A DNA stretch of 64,000 nt, from assembly GCF_002234675.1 (NCBI RefSeq), contig NC_019864.2, forward strand, positions 12,789,582 to 12,853,581. The letters run 5' to 3'. This document shows positions 45,701 to 57,800 of this stretch, piece by piece (the first letter of the stretch is position 1; each line of letters opens with the position of its first letter). A program made the position numbers and the translations under genes. The notes beneath the pieces are model-generated. The model did no database searches. It saw only the letters and a list, made by a program, of their open reading frames with translations, and had not been told where the DNA came from. The stretch comes from Oryzias latipes (Eukaryota > Chordata > Actinopteri > Beloniformes > Adrianichthyidae).

Positions 45701-48700
45701 TCTCTGCACTGGACTTCTCTACAGAAAAATAATATGAAAGTAAAGTTAGTCTAGAAAAATGGAAAGAAATTGTACACTACAACAACAAATATAAGGTTTT
45801 AATAAAGTATCCTTGCCATGTAGACACTTGACTGAAACTGTTTATAGTCTCCTAAACTATTTTGATTTAAAAAATTAAAAAAAACTCAGCACCATAATTC
45901 ACACATCTGAACACTTCTAAAGGTCTAAACACAAAGTTAGTCAAATACCAGACCAAACATGATTCTGGAGACTTCATTAAATGTGTGTATTTACTGCTTT
46001 CTCACCAAAGTAAAGGTCAGGTTTTGAACGCAAACCCAAACCACCCCAATAAACCAGGGGGATCCGTTTCCCAGCCTCTCAAAGTGTGAGGTGTTGGTGT
46101 AATTACCAAGCTAACATGTTGCAGCAAACCATGACGGTTCACATCACACACCTCCTCCTCAAACAGATGTTTCACCTTGAGCGCCTTTGTTTAACTTTAA
46201 TAGTCAAACTATTCCGACTCTTATAGGCAGAAGTGCCATTACTTAGTAGGGTTGAGTCAAAAAACAAATAGTAAGAAAACTGTCCTTTACTATTTCATAT
46301 TGAACACTTAAATAAAAGTTTAAAAAACAAAAAAAAGAGACCAGATTGAAGGTGAATGTCCGAGGACTGACAAATGTACCGTCTCTGAAGGCATTTAGCA
46401 GACCTTCAAAGTGACACTTACGCTTCTGCTGAGCCTGCTGGTAGTTGCAGCTTTTTTCTCTGTCAGGAGAGAAGTTTCTGCTTGTAGCAGGAGTTGAGGG
46501 GGCCTCCTTCTTTATAGGAGAGCGTTCGCGGGTAATTACTAATGACTTATTGGCCCTAAAGTCATCCCGGTCATCTCTGCAGAGAAAAGCAGGTCTCAGT
46601 AAGAACAACAGAACAGCATTTATAATGTATACAGCTCGATTCTGACCAAGCTTTGTGATTGGACAAAGGGGTACGGTGCTCCATGAGTGCTGCTATGAAG
46701 TACAACAGCATTACGATGTTTACCATATGTATCACTGCTGCCATCCACTGTATATGGTTTGTCTCTGTTTACACCACTTATCAAAGTTCTTTGGCTTTAA
46801 ACAGTTTTTACCATGATCATTCTTATGTTTGGACAGTCTGTGTGGAACCATCTTACACAGCAGAAATCACGGAGACCTTTGAGGACACAGATGTAGCTTT
46901 AGTGGCTTGTACTAACCTTTGAGCATAGCCTGGTCGACATCCTCTCTTATGGAAATGACTATGACTTCTGTTGCCTTTCCTAAATGCCGGCAAAAAAATT
47001 AGGATAAATAAAACTTAAAAGGAAGTTTTATTCACCAATAGATTTGAGCAAAATCACCATGAAATAATCAAGCTCCCTCAAAAACACTTGCAAAGAGCTA
47101 CATAACCATTTTTATGCAAAAGAAAATCAAACATATTTCGACAAATATAAATAAAAAAAATACGTAAAAATATGAATCAAGTTGAGGATCAAACCTAAAG
47201 TAGTAAAAGATTGCAATACACATACAAAACGACTAAACAATTTAACAAATGGCAAATCTGTGCTCAAAAAGACCGGAAAAGCTCCAAAAATAGAATTTCT
47301 CTCCACATTGTTTTTAATAAGGTGTTTTACACCCTTTGGTAGCTGTTAGATTTCAAATTATATTAAATATCAAAATCCAATTATTTAAAATATCCAAATA
47401 AATAGTTGAAACACATTTTTAATACATGGCAGTATCACAATTACGTTCCAAATAAGCAATTTCATGTTGAGAGCAGAACTCTGCCTCCATCTAGTGGTCA
47501 AAATGTCAAATTACGCACTTTAATATGTTTTTCAAAAGGGTCACCTGGACCTAATTTTACTAGTTTAAGATGACTTCAGCATAAAAAAGTGAGTCCAGAT
47601 GATCCTCTTTTGAACTTGCTCTGCTATGGAACCATCCTGGATGAATGACAATGTTCACAGAATTGTATACAACATTTTTTAAACAGCATTTACAGTAGCT
47701 GGCCTACCTCGAGCTTAATTGATGTCTCAAGTCATCTTTCCCAAAACCTTTTTGGGAGTATGGGCCCCCCTACAACCACAAAAAACTCTCATAAAAACAG
47801 AAATATACATTGACAGCAATTATATTCAAATAAACTAGCTGACTTATTCTTTAAATCCTTACAATTTGCTGCTGTGATGAATTCCTCTGAAAATTGACAT
47901 AGTAGGGTTTTTCATCAAAGAATTGCTCATCGTTTGGTGGATAACCGTCCTCACTATAATATCCCCTTGCCTCCTGGTAATGTTGAGGACCGCCATACCA
48001 CTGGGGGTCATTAAACTCTCTGTCGTACTCCAAGCCTGGCCGAGGTCCCAATTTCCTCTTTTCCACAATATTGACCACTCGATGAACCGTCACCTGAAGC
48101 GAGAAATGTGCTTCAGAATTCAAGATTAACCTTAATGTAAACACATTTTTTATGTTCTAAGAGCAGCTGTGTTTAACATTTTTACTTTACCTCTCTTTTA
48201 TCAGGGGAGAATTGCTCCTCGTATTGTTCTCTGATTGACCTTTGACCCCGCCGATATGACACTACAACATAACATACAGAAATGTAATGAGTTTTGTCTC
48301 ATGTCCAGAAATGTTAAAAAGACACTTTCAGTTACATAAATTTCAGATACTGTGGCAATAAAGTTTCCAAAAGCAAAAACATTTAAAATATATTGATGTT
48401 ATTTTCTTCACTTCAGACTGACTGTCCGATGCATCGATGGAAACTTGACTGCCTGAAAGTTTACACTGACACAGACAGATTTTAGGCAGTGGGGGCTGTG
48501 CCGCTGGTTTTTGTGCACTCCAAGTGGGTTTAGGTCTCTGAATTGCATGGAGTGACTGACAGAATGAGCCTTCTGTAGATACCGGCTCATCCAAATAGGC
48601 CACCCTTTCTTTTTCCGGGACATCAGATAGAGTCAGCCTCATGTGTCTATGAGCCTTGACAGTGAAAGCCATTCCTCTACCGAGAGAGAAAGCTGCACAG

Positions 48701-51241
48701 CGGGACATCCGGAGAGGGTCATCTGTGGCCAGTCTGACCTCGTTCAAATTAGAATGGGGTCTGGTGGGCTGCTGGAAGGTAGCTGTACACCAAGGTCCGC
48801 CAGGCACAAAGGCTACGTTCACACTGCAGGGCTTAATGCTCAATTCCGATTTTTTCCAATGAAATACAAACTTTTGTGATCTCCTGTGTGACCCAGAAAT
48901 GACCCAGAACTGACCCGCATGCGCAGAATAGTACTAAACGGTGAACGACGTCAGTCGTTGTTTGCGGAAGTAGCTAACGTTAACATGGATGTCAACAACA
49001 GTACTTCATTGCAAAATGATGACGTTTGTAGCGTATCAATGACCCACGGGTCGGATACATGTGGCCTGGCCGTTCAGACGGCGGTTGCATTAGAAAAGAT
49101 CGGATCTGTGTCGTTCAGACTGTCATGAAAAGATCTGATACATGTCGCATAGGGGCAAAAAAATCGGAATTGGGTCGTTTCAGCCTGTATGTGTGAACGT
49201 AGCCAAATTTTGGTATAATGGAGCATGGTCACCGCGCTCAGAGCCCAGGCCGTGCTGGCTTGTGCTTGATACATTTTCTCCAGCCGAAGGGCAGAAAGTC
49301 TGCAATGCTTTGATGGCAATGTGGTGGGGCCGGTCACACCTTGATTGTAGGACGGCGTAAGATAAGCTGCCAAAGACGGCTCCATAGGTGGAGGATGGAC
49401 CAGGCCTGCTTTCTCAGCACCTTCCAGGTCCAAGTACTGTCCGTAGCCGGGCACAGTCGGGCGTGTGGACAAGGGTTTGCTTTATGACGATGTTAGTTAA
49501 AATAAAGTCCAGGTACGTGGGCAAATGGTTCTTCACAGCTGTTGGTTCAGGCAGGAGGGGAAAAAGAAGAAAAATCATCCTGGAAAGCCGGCGCAGCAGC
49601 AGCAGCGCGGTGACCCAAAAACACAAGATACTGGTCCTCAGCCTAAAAACCACGCAAATAGACGCCAATGGTCAGAATGTCGTTGTCAGCATAACGCAGG
49701 CCCAGCTGGAGTGGAGGCTGCTTGTGCTCCACCTGTTCTCTAGCTAACTCCTCCATTAAGTCCACGAGGTCCGCCCAGCTAGCAGTGTGGCCTTCGACCG
49801 AGACCTCATCGTCTGATTTGGACGGAACCTGTTTATTCGACTACGACAGCATGGGGGCTTTGCTGCACCACAGAGGTTTTTCCCAGCACCTTCTCATTGA
49901 ACTTGACACGCCTTTGCAAAGTGAGCACAGCAAAAGTTGGCATGACTTGCAGGTGTAGGGCTCTGGCCGACAAGACAGGGTTCATGCTGGTCCTTTAAAT
50001 GCAAAGAGAAGCCGCACTCCTAAGGACAGGAGCGAAAAGAAGACTGCTGCTTTGCTTTCTTGGGCCTCGTGCTAATGATGAGACACAGGGGTAAGGAGCC
50101 CTTTCCTCAAAGTCAGTGCTCCGCGGCAGACACTGGCTGAACAGCAACAGTGACTAACAGCAACAGTTGAGCTAACTCTGAGATGGCTGTGGAATAGTCA
50201 GCAGTGCTAGCTAGCAGCAGCGTAGCCGCCTCTGACCAGCAGAGGTGTTCATTCATACTTGTTCATCACGAAGTATTAATGAGGAGTGAATGAGTAATGG
50301 ACACAATGGAAGGGCTTTGAGCATCTGGAAAAGCGCAGATAGATCCATTCCATTATTATTATAATTAAGAGCGTAGGAACTGAGTGAAGATGGCTCAGAC
50401 TGGACCATATAAGCAGGGAACCTGTCAATGCGCGTCATCTGGCTTAAAAAGCCCTGAACAGAGGTGTCTTCAGCCAGACATGTGGTCTTCTGCTGCTGTA
50501 GCCCATCTGCCACAGCGTTGGATGTGTTGTGCATTCACAGATTCTCTTTGCTTGTAACCAGTTATTATTTGAGTGACTGTTGTATTTCTATCAGCTGGAA
50601 CCATTCTGGTCATTTTCCCCTGAGCTCTGACATCAACAAGGTACTTCTATCCACAGGACTGCCGCTCACTGGATATTTTCCCTTCTTTTGGACCATTCTC
50701 TGTACATCCAAGAGATGGTTGCGGGTGAAAATCCCAAATCAGCAGTTTTTGAAATACTCAGAAGAGCTCGTCTGGCACTAACCATGTCCCGTTCAAAGTC
50801 ACTTCAATCACCCTTCTCCTCATTCTGATGCTCGCTTTGAGCTGCAGCAGATCGCCTTGACCATGTCTACGACGTGCCTTAATGCATTGAGTTGCTGCCA
50901 CGGGATTGGCCGACTAGAAATTTGCGTTGATGAGCATTTGGACAGGTGTGCCTACTAAAGTGACCAGTGGGTGTGTGTTGGATATATTATTTTTGTCAGC
51001 ATTTTCTTTCCTTTTATTGCTTAAAAATAAACTTTGGTTATGATTTTGAAAGGTAGAGGTTATTTTTAAGGTAACGGCTTTTACACAAGTCACAGTTTTA
51101 CATTAATGATTACATTTCATTACTTTGCATTCATTAGCATGACACCTAGCAAAGCAGCATAATAACAAAATATACTGAGATAGTATCACTTTACATTAAT
51201 ATAGGCTATTTTAATACAAATACAAAATGTATGTACTTACT
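39740..51241 (-). CDS. pphln1: Periphilin 1 (HUSH complex subunit)
   Basis: Coding pieces, 5' to 3': 51241 (the A of ATG), 48261-48191, 48093-47863, 47769-47708, 46979-46917, 46576-46422, 45718-45648, 44573-44439, 39934-39740. The total is 984 nt, exactly 328 codons, with AG/GT borders and matching phases, so 327 aa. The start is MSYRRGQRSIREQ (human MAYRRDEMW). Next come VNIVEKRK and a Tyr/Asp/Gly-rich, probably disordered segment (YDREFNDPQWYGG), then an Arg/Ser region (SLVITRERSPIKKE). The C-terminal helical part (about 220-320), with AKAVEIEK, YKQDCETFRTVVKML and IKQHCLDALKGFI, matches the periphilin coiled-coil dimer that binds TASOR. With TASOR and MPP8 it forms HUSH, which directs H3K9 methylation onto retroelements. 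Small alternative exons could be missed. Confidence 0.93.
39935..44438 (-). other. Last intron of pphln1
   Basis: 4.5 kb with no supported coding exon. Holds repeat family A copy 6. Two GC- and CpG-richer patches, 42000-42240 and 43618-43890, stand out from the AT-rich surroundings, but their frames do not match known proteins. Confidence 0.4.
43083..43376 (-). repeat. Dispersed repeat family A, copy 6 (internally deleted)
   Basis: The cleanest termini of the family: AAAGACCCACTCC at the left and GGAGTGTGGGTCTTT at the right, inverted. Only 294 bp, keeping both ends and about 100-150 bp of each arm, so the middle was deleted as in MITE derivation. Confidence 0.75.
44868..45610. repeat. Degenerate tandem array in a pphln1 intron
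   Basis: About 740 bp built from diverged units close to TTACTTTTGCAGTAACATTTC (19-25 bp). On the pphln1 sense strand the unit reads roughly GTTACTGCAAAAGTAAGAA, holding a donor-like AAGTAAG. The array begins about 40 nt after the exon at 45718-45648. Its plus-strand frame encoding Phe/Thr-rich repeats is an artefact. Confidence 0.75.
48410..50090 (-). pseudogene. DIRS-like retrotransposon gag remnant
   Basis: Minus-strand pieces resemble the gag-like ORF of fish DIRS (tyrosine-recombinase) retrotransposons: LVDLMEELAREQVEHK (near 49760), VHPPPMEPSLAAYLTP and LPSKHCRLSALRLEKMYQAQ (49400-49220), then beyond an insertion LRMSRCAAFSLGRGMAFTVK and SDVPEKERVAYLDEPVS (48710-48560). Frameshifts and stops break the frame upstream of 49480, and a 394-bp MITE splits it at 48811-49204. 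No reverse transcriptase or recombinase is visible next to it. Same sense as pphln1. Confidence 0.55.
48811..49204. mobile_element. MITE inserted in the DIRS-like gag
   Basis: 394 bp bounded by GGCTACGTTCACAC and its inverse GTGTGAACGTAGCC; the inverted similarity continues inward through an AATTCCGATTTTTT block on both arms. AAA flanks both sides, a possible 3-bp target duplication. Removing it rejoins the gag-like similarity. TIR core shared with 32490-32948. Confidence 0.75.
50560..50975 (+). repeat. Ancient dispersed vertebrate repeat
   Basis: The blocks CATTCTGGTCATTTTCCCC, TGCCGCTCACTGGATATTTT, ATCAGCAGTTTTTGAAATAC, GTCAAAGTCACTTCAATCA and CACGGGATTGGCCGACTAGA, ending CCTACTAAAGTGACCAGTGG, match a repeat I know from many fish and amphibian genomes. 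I cannot name the class with confidence. Confidence 0.5.
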
Positions 51242-51334
51242 GTTGAATGATGCGTTTAACTTTCGTCTTAAAGTTTATTTATTTTTATGTTATTTTTATT
51301 AAGTTTTCTTCGAGGCCTCAGCTCAGGGAAAACC
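51241..51334 (-). other. pphln1 5' UTR exon ending in the A of the start codon
   Basis: On the minus strand a polypyrimidine acceptor TTTTCCTCTTAG precedes 51334, and a consensus donor GTAAGT follows 51241. The exon ends CATTCAACA, and joining to the next exon (TGTCATATCGG) creates ACATGTCATATCGG, an ATG in frame with the periphilin N-terminus. Further 5' exons are not resolved. Confidence 0.7.
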
Positions 51335-52368
51335 CTAAGAGGAAAAGAAAAGGTCAGTTATTACGATGACAACACTACTATTGCGCATGTGCTATAGCCC
51401 AACGTTTAATAACAGGCTAACAAAATACGTTTCGGTACCATCATACTATAAATTCATACAATTACCATCAATTATAATTAAAGCCCTAAATGTGAGACAT
51501 TTTCTTATATATTCTAACATTGTGATAAGAAATGGAACAGTATGGCCCACAATGTTGGCTAACTCTACAAAACCAGTGCACCAATATGTAACTATTTCCG
51601 AATGAAAGATTTCTAAACACATGAGGCCTGCTTAAGCCTAATTAGCATTGTTGTGTTACGTTAGCAGATCAAACTAGTAGCTCAAAGAAAAGGAAAAATG
51701 TGGAAAAAGAAACCCACCAAACAACGATGTCAATTCTTCATGCCTCAAAGATCGCGTTGCATATCCTTCAGATGAAAGTAGACTGTTAATATAATGTATG
51801 TTTTATTATTTAAGTAGTTTCACTTAGCCTTCAAAAATAAACAGGGAAAATTCCAGCATGCTTCTTCTTCTTTTCCCGTGTCTTCTTCTCCGTTATGGTC
51901 GATGGGAAAAACAACAAAGTGGAAAAATAGCGCCCTCGTTTGGACAAAGACGTTTGTGTTTCATTCTTTTCTTTTATTATTGTTATAATAAGAAATACTA
52001 TTTAAAAATTTAGGAAAGTTATTGTTCTAAAATGACAATAAAATACATTTAGATTAATTTAAAGATAAATAAAATAAATTGAACATCTCAAAAAGAACTT
52101 GAACTTAATTGAAACTCTTGACTTGTTCCCAACATTGTTACTACTAATATTCTTTTTTTTTTCTTGAAACAATTGCTTTAAACTAAGCTTTGATCCTAAA
52201 CCAAATAAAATTGTGATATAATTGTGTTGGTTGGATGATTTCATTCTCCCAGCTGTCCTCTTTCCTAGATCAAATAAATGGCCAAACATAAATTGAAAAC
52301 AAAAATATTTGGCTTTATATGTAATCATTAAGCTTAAACACATCAATTTATCTGGCCATGGGATCGGC

Positions 52369-52399
<31 letters not shown>

Positions 52400-52684
52400 A
52401 AGTACATCCTAACCCACTGATTCAAATGCAGAGCCCATCATGGAAAATAAAGTGCTTATCATTTTCTTGCACACCAGACACTGCTGCATCTTTGAACACT
52501 GTAGTGAGCCCAATAAAAGGACCAAAAACAATATTTACTATGGACAGGTTTGCATTCAATAAAAAAAGGAAATATTTGTTCTAATTATTTTGTGTATCCT
52601 TAAATTTTTTTTTTGAAAAACAGTTAATCTTTATTTTATTTATTTTTTGTAAAGGGAGTGTTTTTCCTCGAGTTCTTAATTTTA
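51335..52684. other. Spacer upstream of pphln1
   Basis: Should contain the pphln1 first exon and promoter, perhaps near 51840-51930 where CpG sites and a pyrimidine-rich CTTCTTCTTTTCCCGTGTC stretch occur. A poly-T run lies at 52370-52395. No coding frame supported. Confidence 0.35.
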
Positions 52685-53190
52685 TCATTTTTTACAACTG
52701 TTTTTTCCAATTTTTTGTTTTTTTTTTTGTTTTGGGCTATTTTGTGTTGTCATGTAACCAGGCAACACCAATGAGCTGCGATCGTTCCATTTCTGCAGCT
52801 CCTTTAACAGGTAATATCTAGTTGTCAAGATGGGCTGTCTGTTTTTCAGCCCCAGCATGGGGCGTTTTGGTGCATCTGAAAGGAACAATGTTGCCAAGAG
52901 GTCCATATCCAGTCCCCAGGCCTTGAGGGTCTTCAGCGCAGGAATTTCAGAACTTGCTGCAAACTGTAATCAGGTATGCAAATGGGGCAGTCCAGTTGGC
53001 CTTTAGCATAAAACTTCTCCTGGAGCTTTGCCAATGCCTTCAGGAAGCCCTTCAGAGGACCATACAAAAGGACAGCAGTGTGTCTCCATCCTGTATACCC
53101 TACAGCATCATGTTTATGCAGCACAAACAGACTGCAAAGATGGAGACAAACGAGATAATACAGGGGATGAAAGAATTAGCTAAATGATTT
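52685..53190 (-). pseudogene. Unidentified degenerate reading frame
   Basis: Two adjoining minus-strand frames look protein-like: upstream [31 protein letters not shown] and [13 protein letters not shown] (53124-52975), then after a frame change [40 protein letters not shown] and VLPGYMTTQ (52955-52720). The sequence is not low-complexity. I do not recognise the family. It may be an old retrocopy or transposon fragment, or two exons of an unknown gene with a hidden splice. No function is proposed. Confidence 0.3.
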
Positions 53191-53599
53191 AAAGCAAAAT
53201 TGGTTTTCTATGCTTATAGTAAAAATATAAGCATATTAGTTATAATATTCATTTTCACAATAAAGCTGCGTTTGTTGACTCAAAAATAAAATAAAAAAAA
53301 TCAATCCACCAAACAGCTTTTTCTTTTTCTTCTTCAACACCGCTCATCCTGTCACTTATTTAAAATTGTATGGTATTTAAATGATATTTGACATGTGCAG
53401 AACTCTCTAAAATACCGGAAACGACAGTAGAAGAAGAAATAGTAAGTTCCGTTGTAAACAAACAAACCTGCAGCATAGAGCGAGATGATCTTCTAAACAT
53501 GCTTTTATTATTGTTATGATTATTATTAGGCACTTGTTTGCTCATAATTTTTTTTTTCTTTGGCGGAACAGAGCCGGAAGAAGGGTTAGGGTTAGGCTA

Positions 53600-54310
53600 A
53601 TACGTGCCAACAACAACATTTAGCTGTGGCTGCAGTTTAAATCCATGCAGCAATGCTGCACTATGCATCTTGACTGAATGTAAATATGTGGGAATAACAT
53701 CAGCCTTTATTTTGTCTGGACACAATTGGAAACATAAATTCACATGATTGTTTACACGGTTTCTCAGGACTGCCCTGCATTTCTCCATTCAAAAGCTGCC
53801 TCCATTTGATCACAAACCGTCCCAGAGCTGCTCCTCTCCCTGGAGACACAGTTCTCCTGAGTACGGCAGCTCACTCACACAGAGCGGCTGACGGACTGTG
53901 GCCCGAAGCCTCCTCCGAAGTGCACACCGTAACAAAGCCACTGCCCACGAACATGAAGCTACGAGTCCGGTTGCTCTGCTCAGAGACATGCTTCCCACGG
54001 GTGGAGCAGGCGACCGGTCCTGATCGAGCTCCAAAGCTTTCTCTGGAACGCCAGACCGTGTATGCACGGCGCAAAGCAAACACAGTAGTGATCCACAGTT
54101 GGAATAAACTGTTTATATACATGCCGATTGGATCAACAATCTGCATAACCCACCTATCTCGATCAGAAAGACATTTTGATCCGAATGAGTCTGATCGGGG
54201 CAGAGTATTCCGAACAGCGTGTTTACATGACACATTTTGATTCTGATCAAGCTTTCATTGCGATTACTTTTGTCCATGTGAACGCAGGATTTGATTACTC
54301 ATTCAACCCA
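53600..54310. repeat. Possible dispersed repeat in the pphln1-yaf2 spacer
   Basis: The segment 54095-54310, with TATATACATGCCGATTGG, TGTTTACATGACACATTTTG and CATGTGAACGCAGG, resembles fish elements with CATGTAAAC-type ends. Boundaries are unclear. A plus-strand 144-codon frame across it has no recognisable features. Confidence 0.3.
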
Positions 54311-54734
54311 CAGCAGCTTGTATTAGGTCATTTCCTCATCATAAATCAGAACAGTTACCATTCTGTTTTATTGTTTTCTTTTCTTGAGAAGACTCCCTAA
54401 CTTGCACCAAAAAAGAAAAATCAAGTTTAAATCAAGCTTTTATCAGATAAAATAAAATGTAACAGAGAAAAATGTGCTCACACAGAAAATTAATGCAAAC
54501 ATTTCTTTAAATAAATATAAAATTTATATCAGTATCTTGGTTCAACTGGAATCTGTCAATTTTAGGCCCCAATAAAGGAGTTTCATAAACATAAATATCG
54601 TTTATTCGGTCTCAAGGGTGATAAAACGCATAAATTACATTCTATTGGTTTACATAAATTACATTCTAATAAGTATCTATCATCTAATGAGCTTTTTGCG
54701 GATGTTGTCACGTTGTGTAGCTGTTATGATTACA

Positions 54735-54871
54735 TTAACAGCTATTGGCTAAACTCGTGTCACGTGACCACGCCTCGACATTAGTTTCCACGACAGCTGA
54801 GTAGATGCTAAATGCCCATTTTCCACCGTTAATAAGCTATCGTTTTCAACTCCTCTGACAACAGATTCTGT
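54735..54871 (+). promoter_or_regulatory. Candidate yaf2 promoter
   Basis: Just upstream of the yaf2 ATG lie an inverted CCAAT box (CTATTGGC, about 54742), a palindromic E-box CACGTG at 54761-54766 and a nearby GACCACGCC GC-type site. The interval is CpG-containing and TATA-less. Position fits a promoter; no TSS evidence. Confidence 0.5.
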
Positions 54872-54874
54872 ATG

Positions 54875-57800
54875 ATGGGAGACAAGAAGAGTCCCACAAG
54901 GTAAAACCTTCACTGGTATGTTCGAATAACGACTTAACGGGTCACTTGTTTGATAGAAAGCACAGTCAATGGATGAAGCTGTTTAGTGAAGTGTTCATGG
55001 CGGCAGGCTGCAGAAGGCTGACTGCTCGCGTGAACTAACGGCTCAGTCATTGGTCTGGTTCAGGAAGAAAACGCTTTCTCGAATCTGCTTCGGGCTGTGA
55101 ATTCTACTAGTAGCTGTATTTATAGAACACATAGCTTTGAAACAGCGCTTTTCATTTCAAAGTTGCTCGTGTTCGCTGGTTTGTTTTTGTAGGCCGAAGC
55201 GGCAGTCCAAGCCGTTTTCAGACGATGGGTTCTGGGACTGCAGCGTGTGTACGTTCAAGAACAGCGCTGAGGCGTTCAAGTGCATGATATGTGATGTCAG
55301 AAAGGGCACATCTACTCGGTAAGTGCAGACGGCTTATTCCATCCCTTATGCTAACCATTTATCATGTTGAGGACTCATTTTAAACGATTTTATTCAAACA
55401 GTAATTCATTTTTTGGTTAATATCTCCAATGTTTCATCAAAATCTGCACGTCAGCAAGATTTTTTTTACGGTTCTTTTAATAAAGCAAAAAATAGGGATA
55501 AAAAGTAATATCGTGGAATTTAAACGCAACACAGTAGTTAACTCCAGTACAGCTTAATCTTTGTATCACTTCAAGTGTTTACAGCTGAAACAATACTTGC
55601 GAAATGTGAACATTGTTAGAATTTCATTTAAAAAAAAAAGCATACAACGGAAGTGCAGGACCTATTACAGAAAATTGGAAAACTTTATTTATAATCTTTA
55701 TTTATAAAAACAGAAAACCTTGATTGGAACCATATTGGAGCCCAGCTTTGGAGTTTTCTTACTAATAAACAAGTGTTCACACTAAGAACAATTAATGCTT
55801 CAAGCTGCATTTTAACAACCGCTGTATTCCATTGTTGGAATATGGGTTATATTTGTTTTTTGATGCCAGAAATTTCAATTTAGTCCCCTCGAAAAGTTAA
55901 TTTAAAAGTATCAACGGACACACAAATGACAAAGAAAAATCTGTTCTAAGGTTTTTCCTTTAATTAATGTCATTATTGGTTACGTTTATGGCCATATTAT
56001 CCATACTGATCTGCATATATACAAACCATGGTGTTGGCAGTTAAATTGAACTTTACATGTTTGGCTGCAGTTCAGGAAATTGGCCTCAACGTAATAAAAA
56101 ATAACTTACTCCATGGCATTTCTTTCCACAGAAATTTCTATGAGTTGTTGGTGATTCTTACAAAACAGTAAGAATAACCAATCAAAATACAATTAGGGAC
56201 ATACCATTTACCCCACTAATACTTTTATAGCAAATAAACTTTTTTTTATCTATGAGAACACTACTATTAGCTGAAAGTTGCTTATTAACTGTATTGAACC
56301 CAGTAAAAGTCCTGGAGAAAAACCTGCCAGCCACATCAAATAATCTTCCACACACTCTGCTGACAGCTTTTAGTGAAGTTTTTAAAGTTGTATTGTAATT
56401 TTCTGTGTCAGATCTACTGGAACACTTGTTACTGTTAGACATATGGAGGTTGTTTTGCCATTACCTTTCAAAAATCAAGCAAACAAGACATTCAGGATTA
56501 AACCTAGTTCATGGATCAGTCTTGATGGAACTGAACTGTCAAGTTTTAGAAGCTTGAGCTTTAGTTGCTGATATTCTTTTGTCTTCGGTTTACACGATCA
56601 TGTTTAGAGATGTGTGACACCACTGTGGTTTACATAACAATAAAAGCAAAGAGTACAGTGCAAGGTGAGGGTTTATCACTAGGCTGTGTACTATTACAGC
56701 GGCTATGCAATAAATCTTTGTCTCTCAAAGGTTAAAACAGGGTTCTTCATTAAGGCAGAGCTCTATCACGGAAGTCATGTTATCTGTATTTTCAGTGTTT
56801 TGCTCTGTTCATATCTAAGAGTACCACAGAATGGGCTAAATATCAAGGAACATTTTACAGGTTTGTCCCCTTCCTTATCCCCTTAACACAGCTCTTTGAC
56901 ATACTTATGCATAAAAAGACTGGATAGTTGGGTGCAGGACTGGCATGCAGGAAACCTGGGTTCGCTTCCCAATGTGGGGCCTTAGGTCCTCCCTGTGCGT
57001 TGAACAGGGTTGTCAGTAACAATCGTGTAAACTGAAGGCAATAAAAACCGTAAAGAATAGCAGCAACTAAAGCTGACGCCTCTAAATCTTGACAGTTCCC
57101 ATCATGACTAATCCATGTACTAGTAAAAAGCTGTGGATTGAACTCCTTGACATGCCGTAAATCTTCGACCGTTCACGCGATTCACTGTGAATCAGCTGAT
57201 TCTGGCGTGGAGGAAAGTGGCTTTTCATACCGGCTTTGGACTGACAACACATTACTAATATATAAGGTGTTGCACAACAGCTCCAGGCCCCTTTTCTCCA
57301 CGACAGAATCAGCTGATTCACGCTGTTTGAGTAAGCACATCTCTGCTTCAGAATCCTGAATGACATTAATTGCGTAAACAGTTACGGTACTTGAACGAAT
57401 GTTAACACTGGAGCCAAAGATCTGGTGTTAATGCACTGTGTTTGAGATGAAGAGTCCTCTTCATCATCACTGTAGATTGTCATCTTATGTATAAAAAAGT
57501 AGCTCCACCAGCATTGGGTCAGTTTTTTTTTTGAGAGGTAAACAGATTCTGGTTTTTAAGCACACTTATATTATCCAAAAGAGTGGACTTAAAAACTCTG
57601 ACTTTTGTACGGACAAAGAAAAACCCGCTCATCTTTAGCAAGAGAAACTTGCAAAGAGGAGTGGATTCTGACCAATGACATCCAGCAGTTCATTTTTTTG
57701 GTGTTTTTCAGAAAACCACGGCCTGTTTCTCAGTTAGTTGCACAACAAGTGAATCAACAGTTTGCACCACCAACACACCCCAAAAAGGAGAAGAAAGACA

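Larger units (their letters stand above)
48262..51240 (-). other. pphln1 intron interrupting the start codon
   Basis: A 2.98-kb intron lying between the A of ATG (51241) and the TG (48261-48260). It contains the DIRS-like gag remnant, a MITE and a dispersed repeat, all annotated separately. Confidence 0.75.

Noticed and set aside
53806..54240. 144-codon plus-strand frame with an antisense partner
   Set aside because: Overlaps repeat-like DNA; composition not convincing as a protein.
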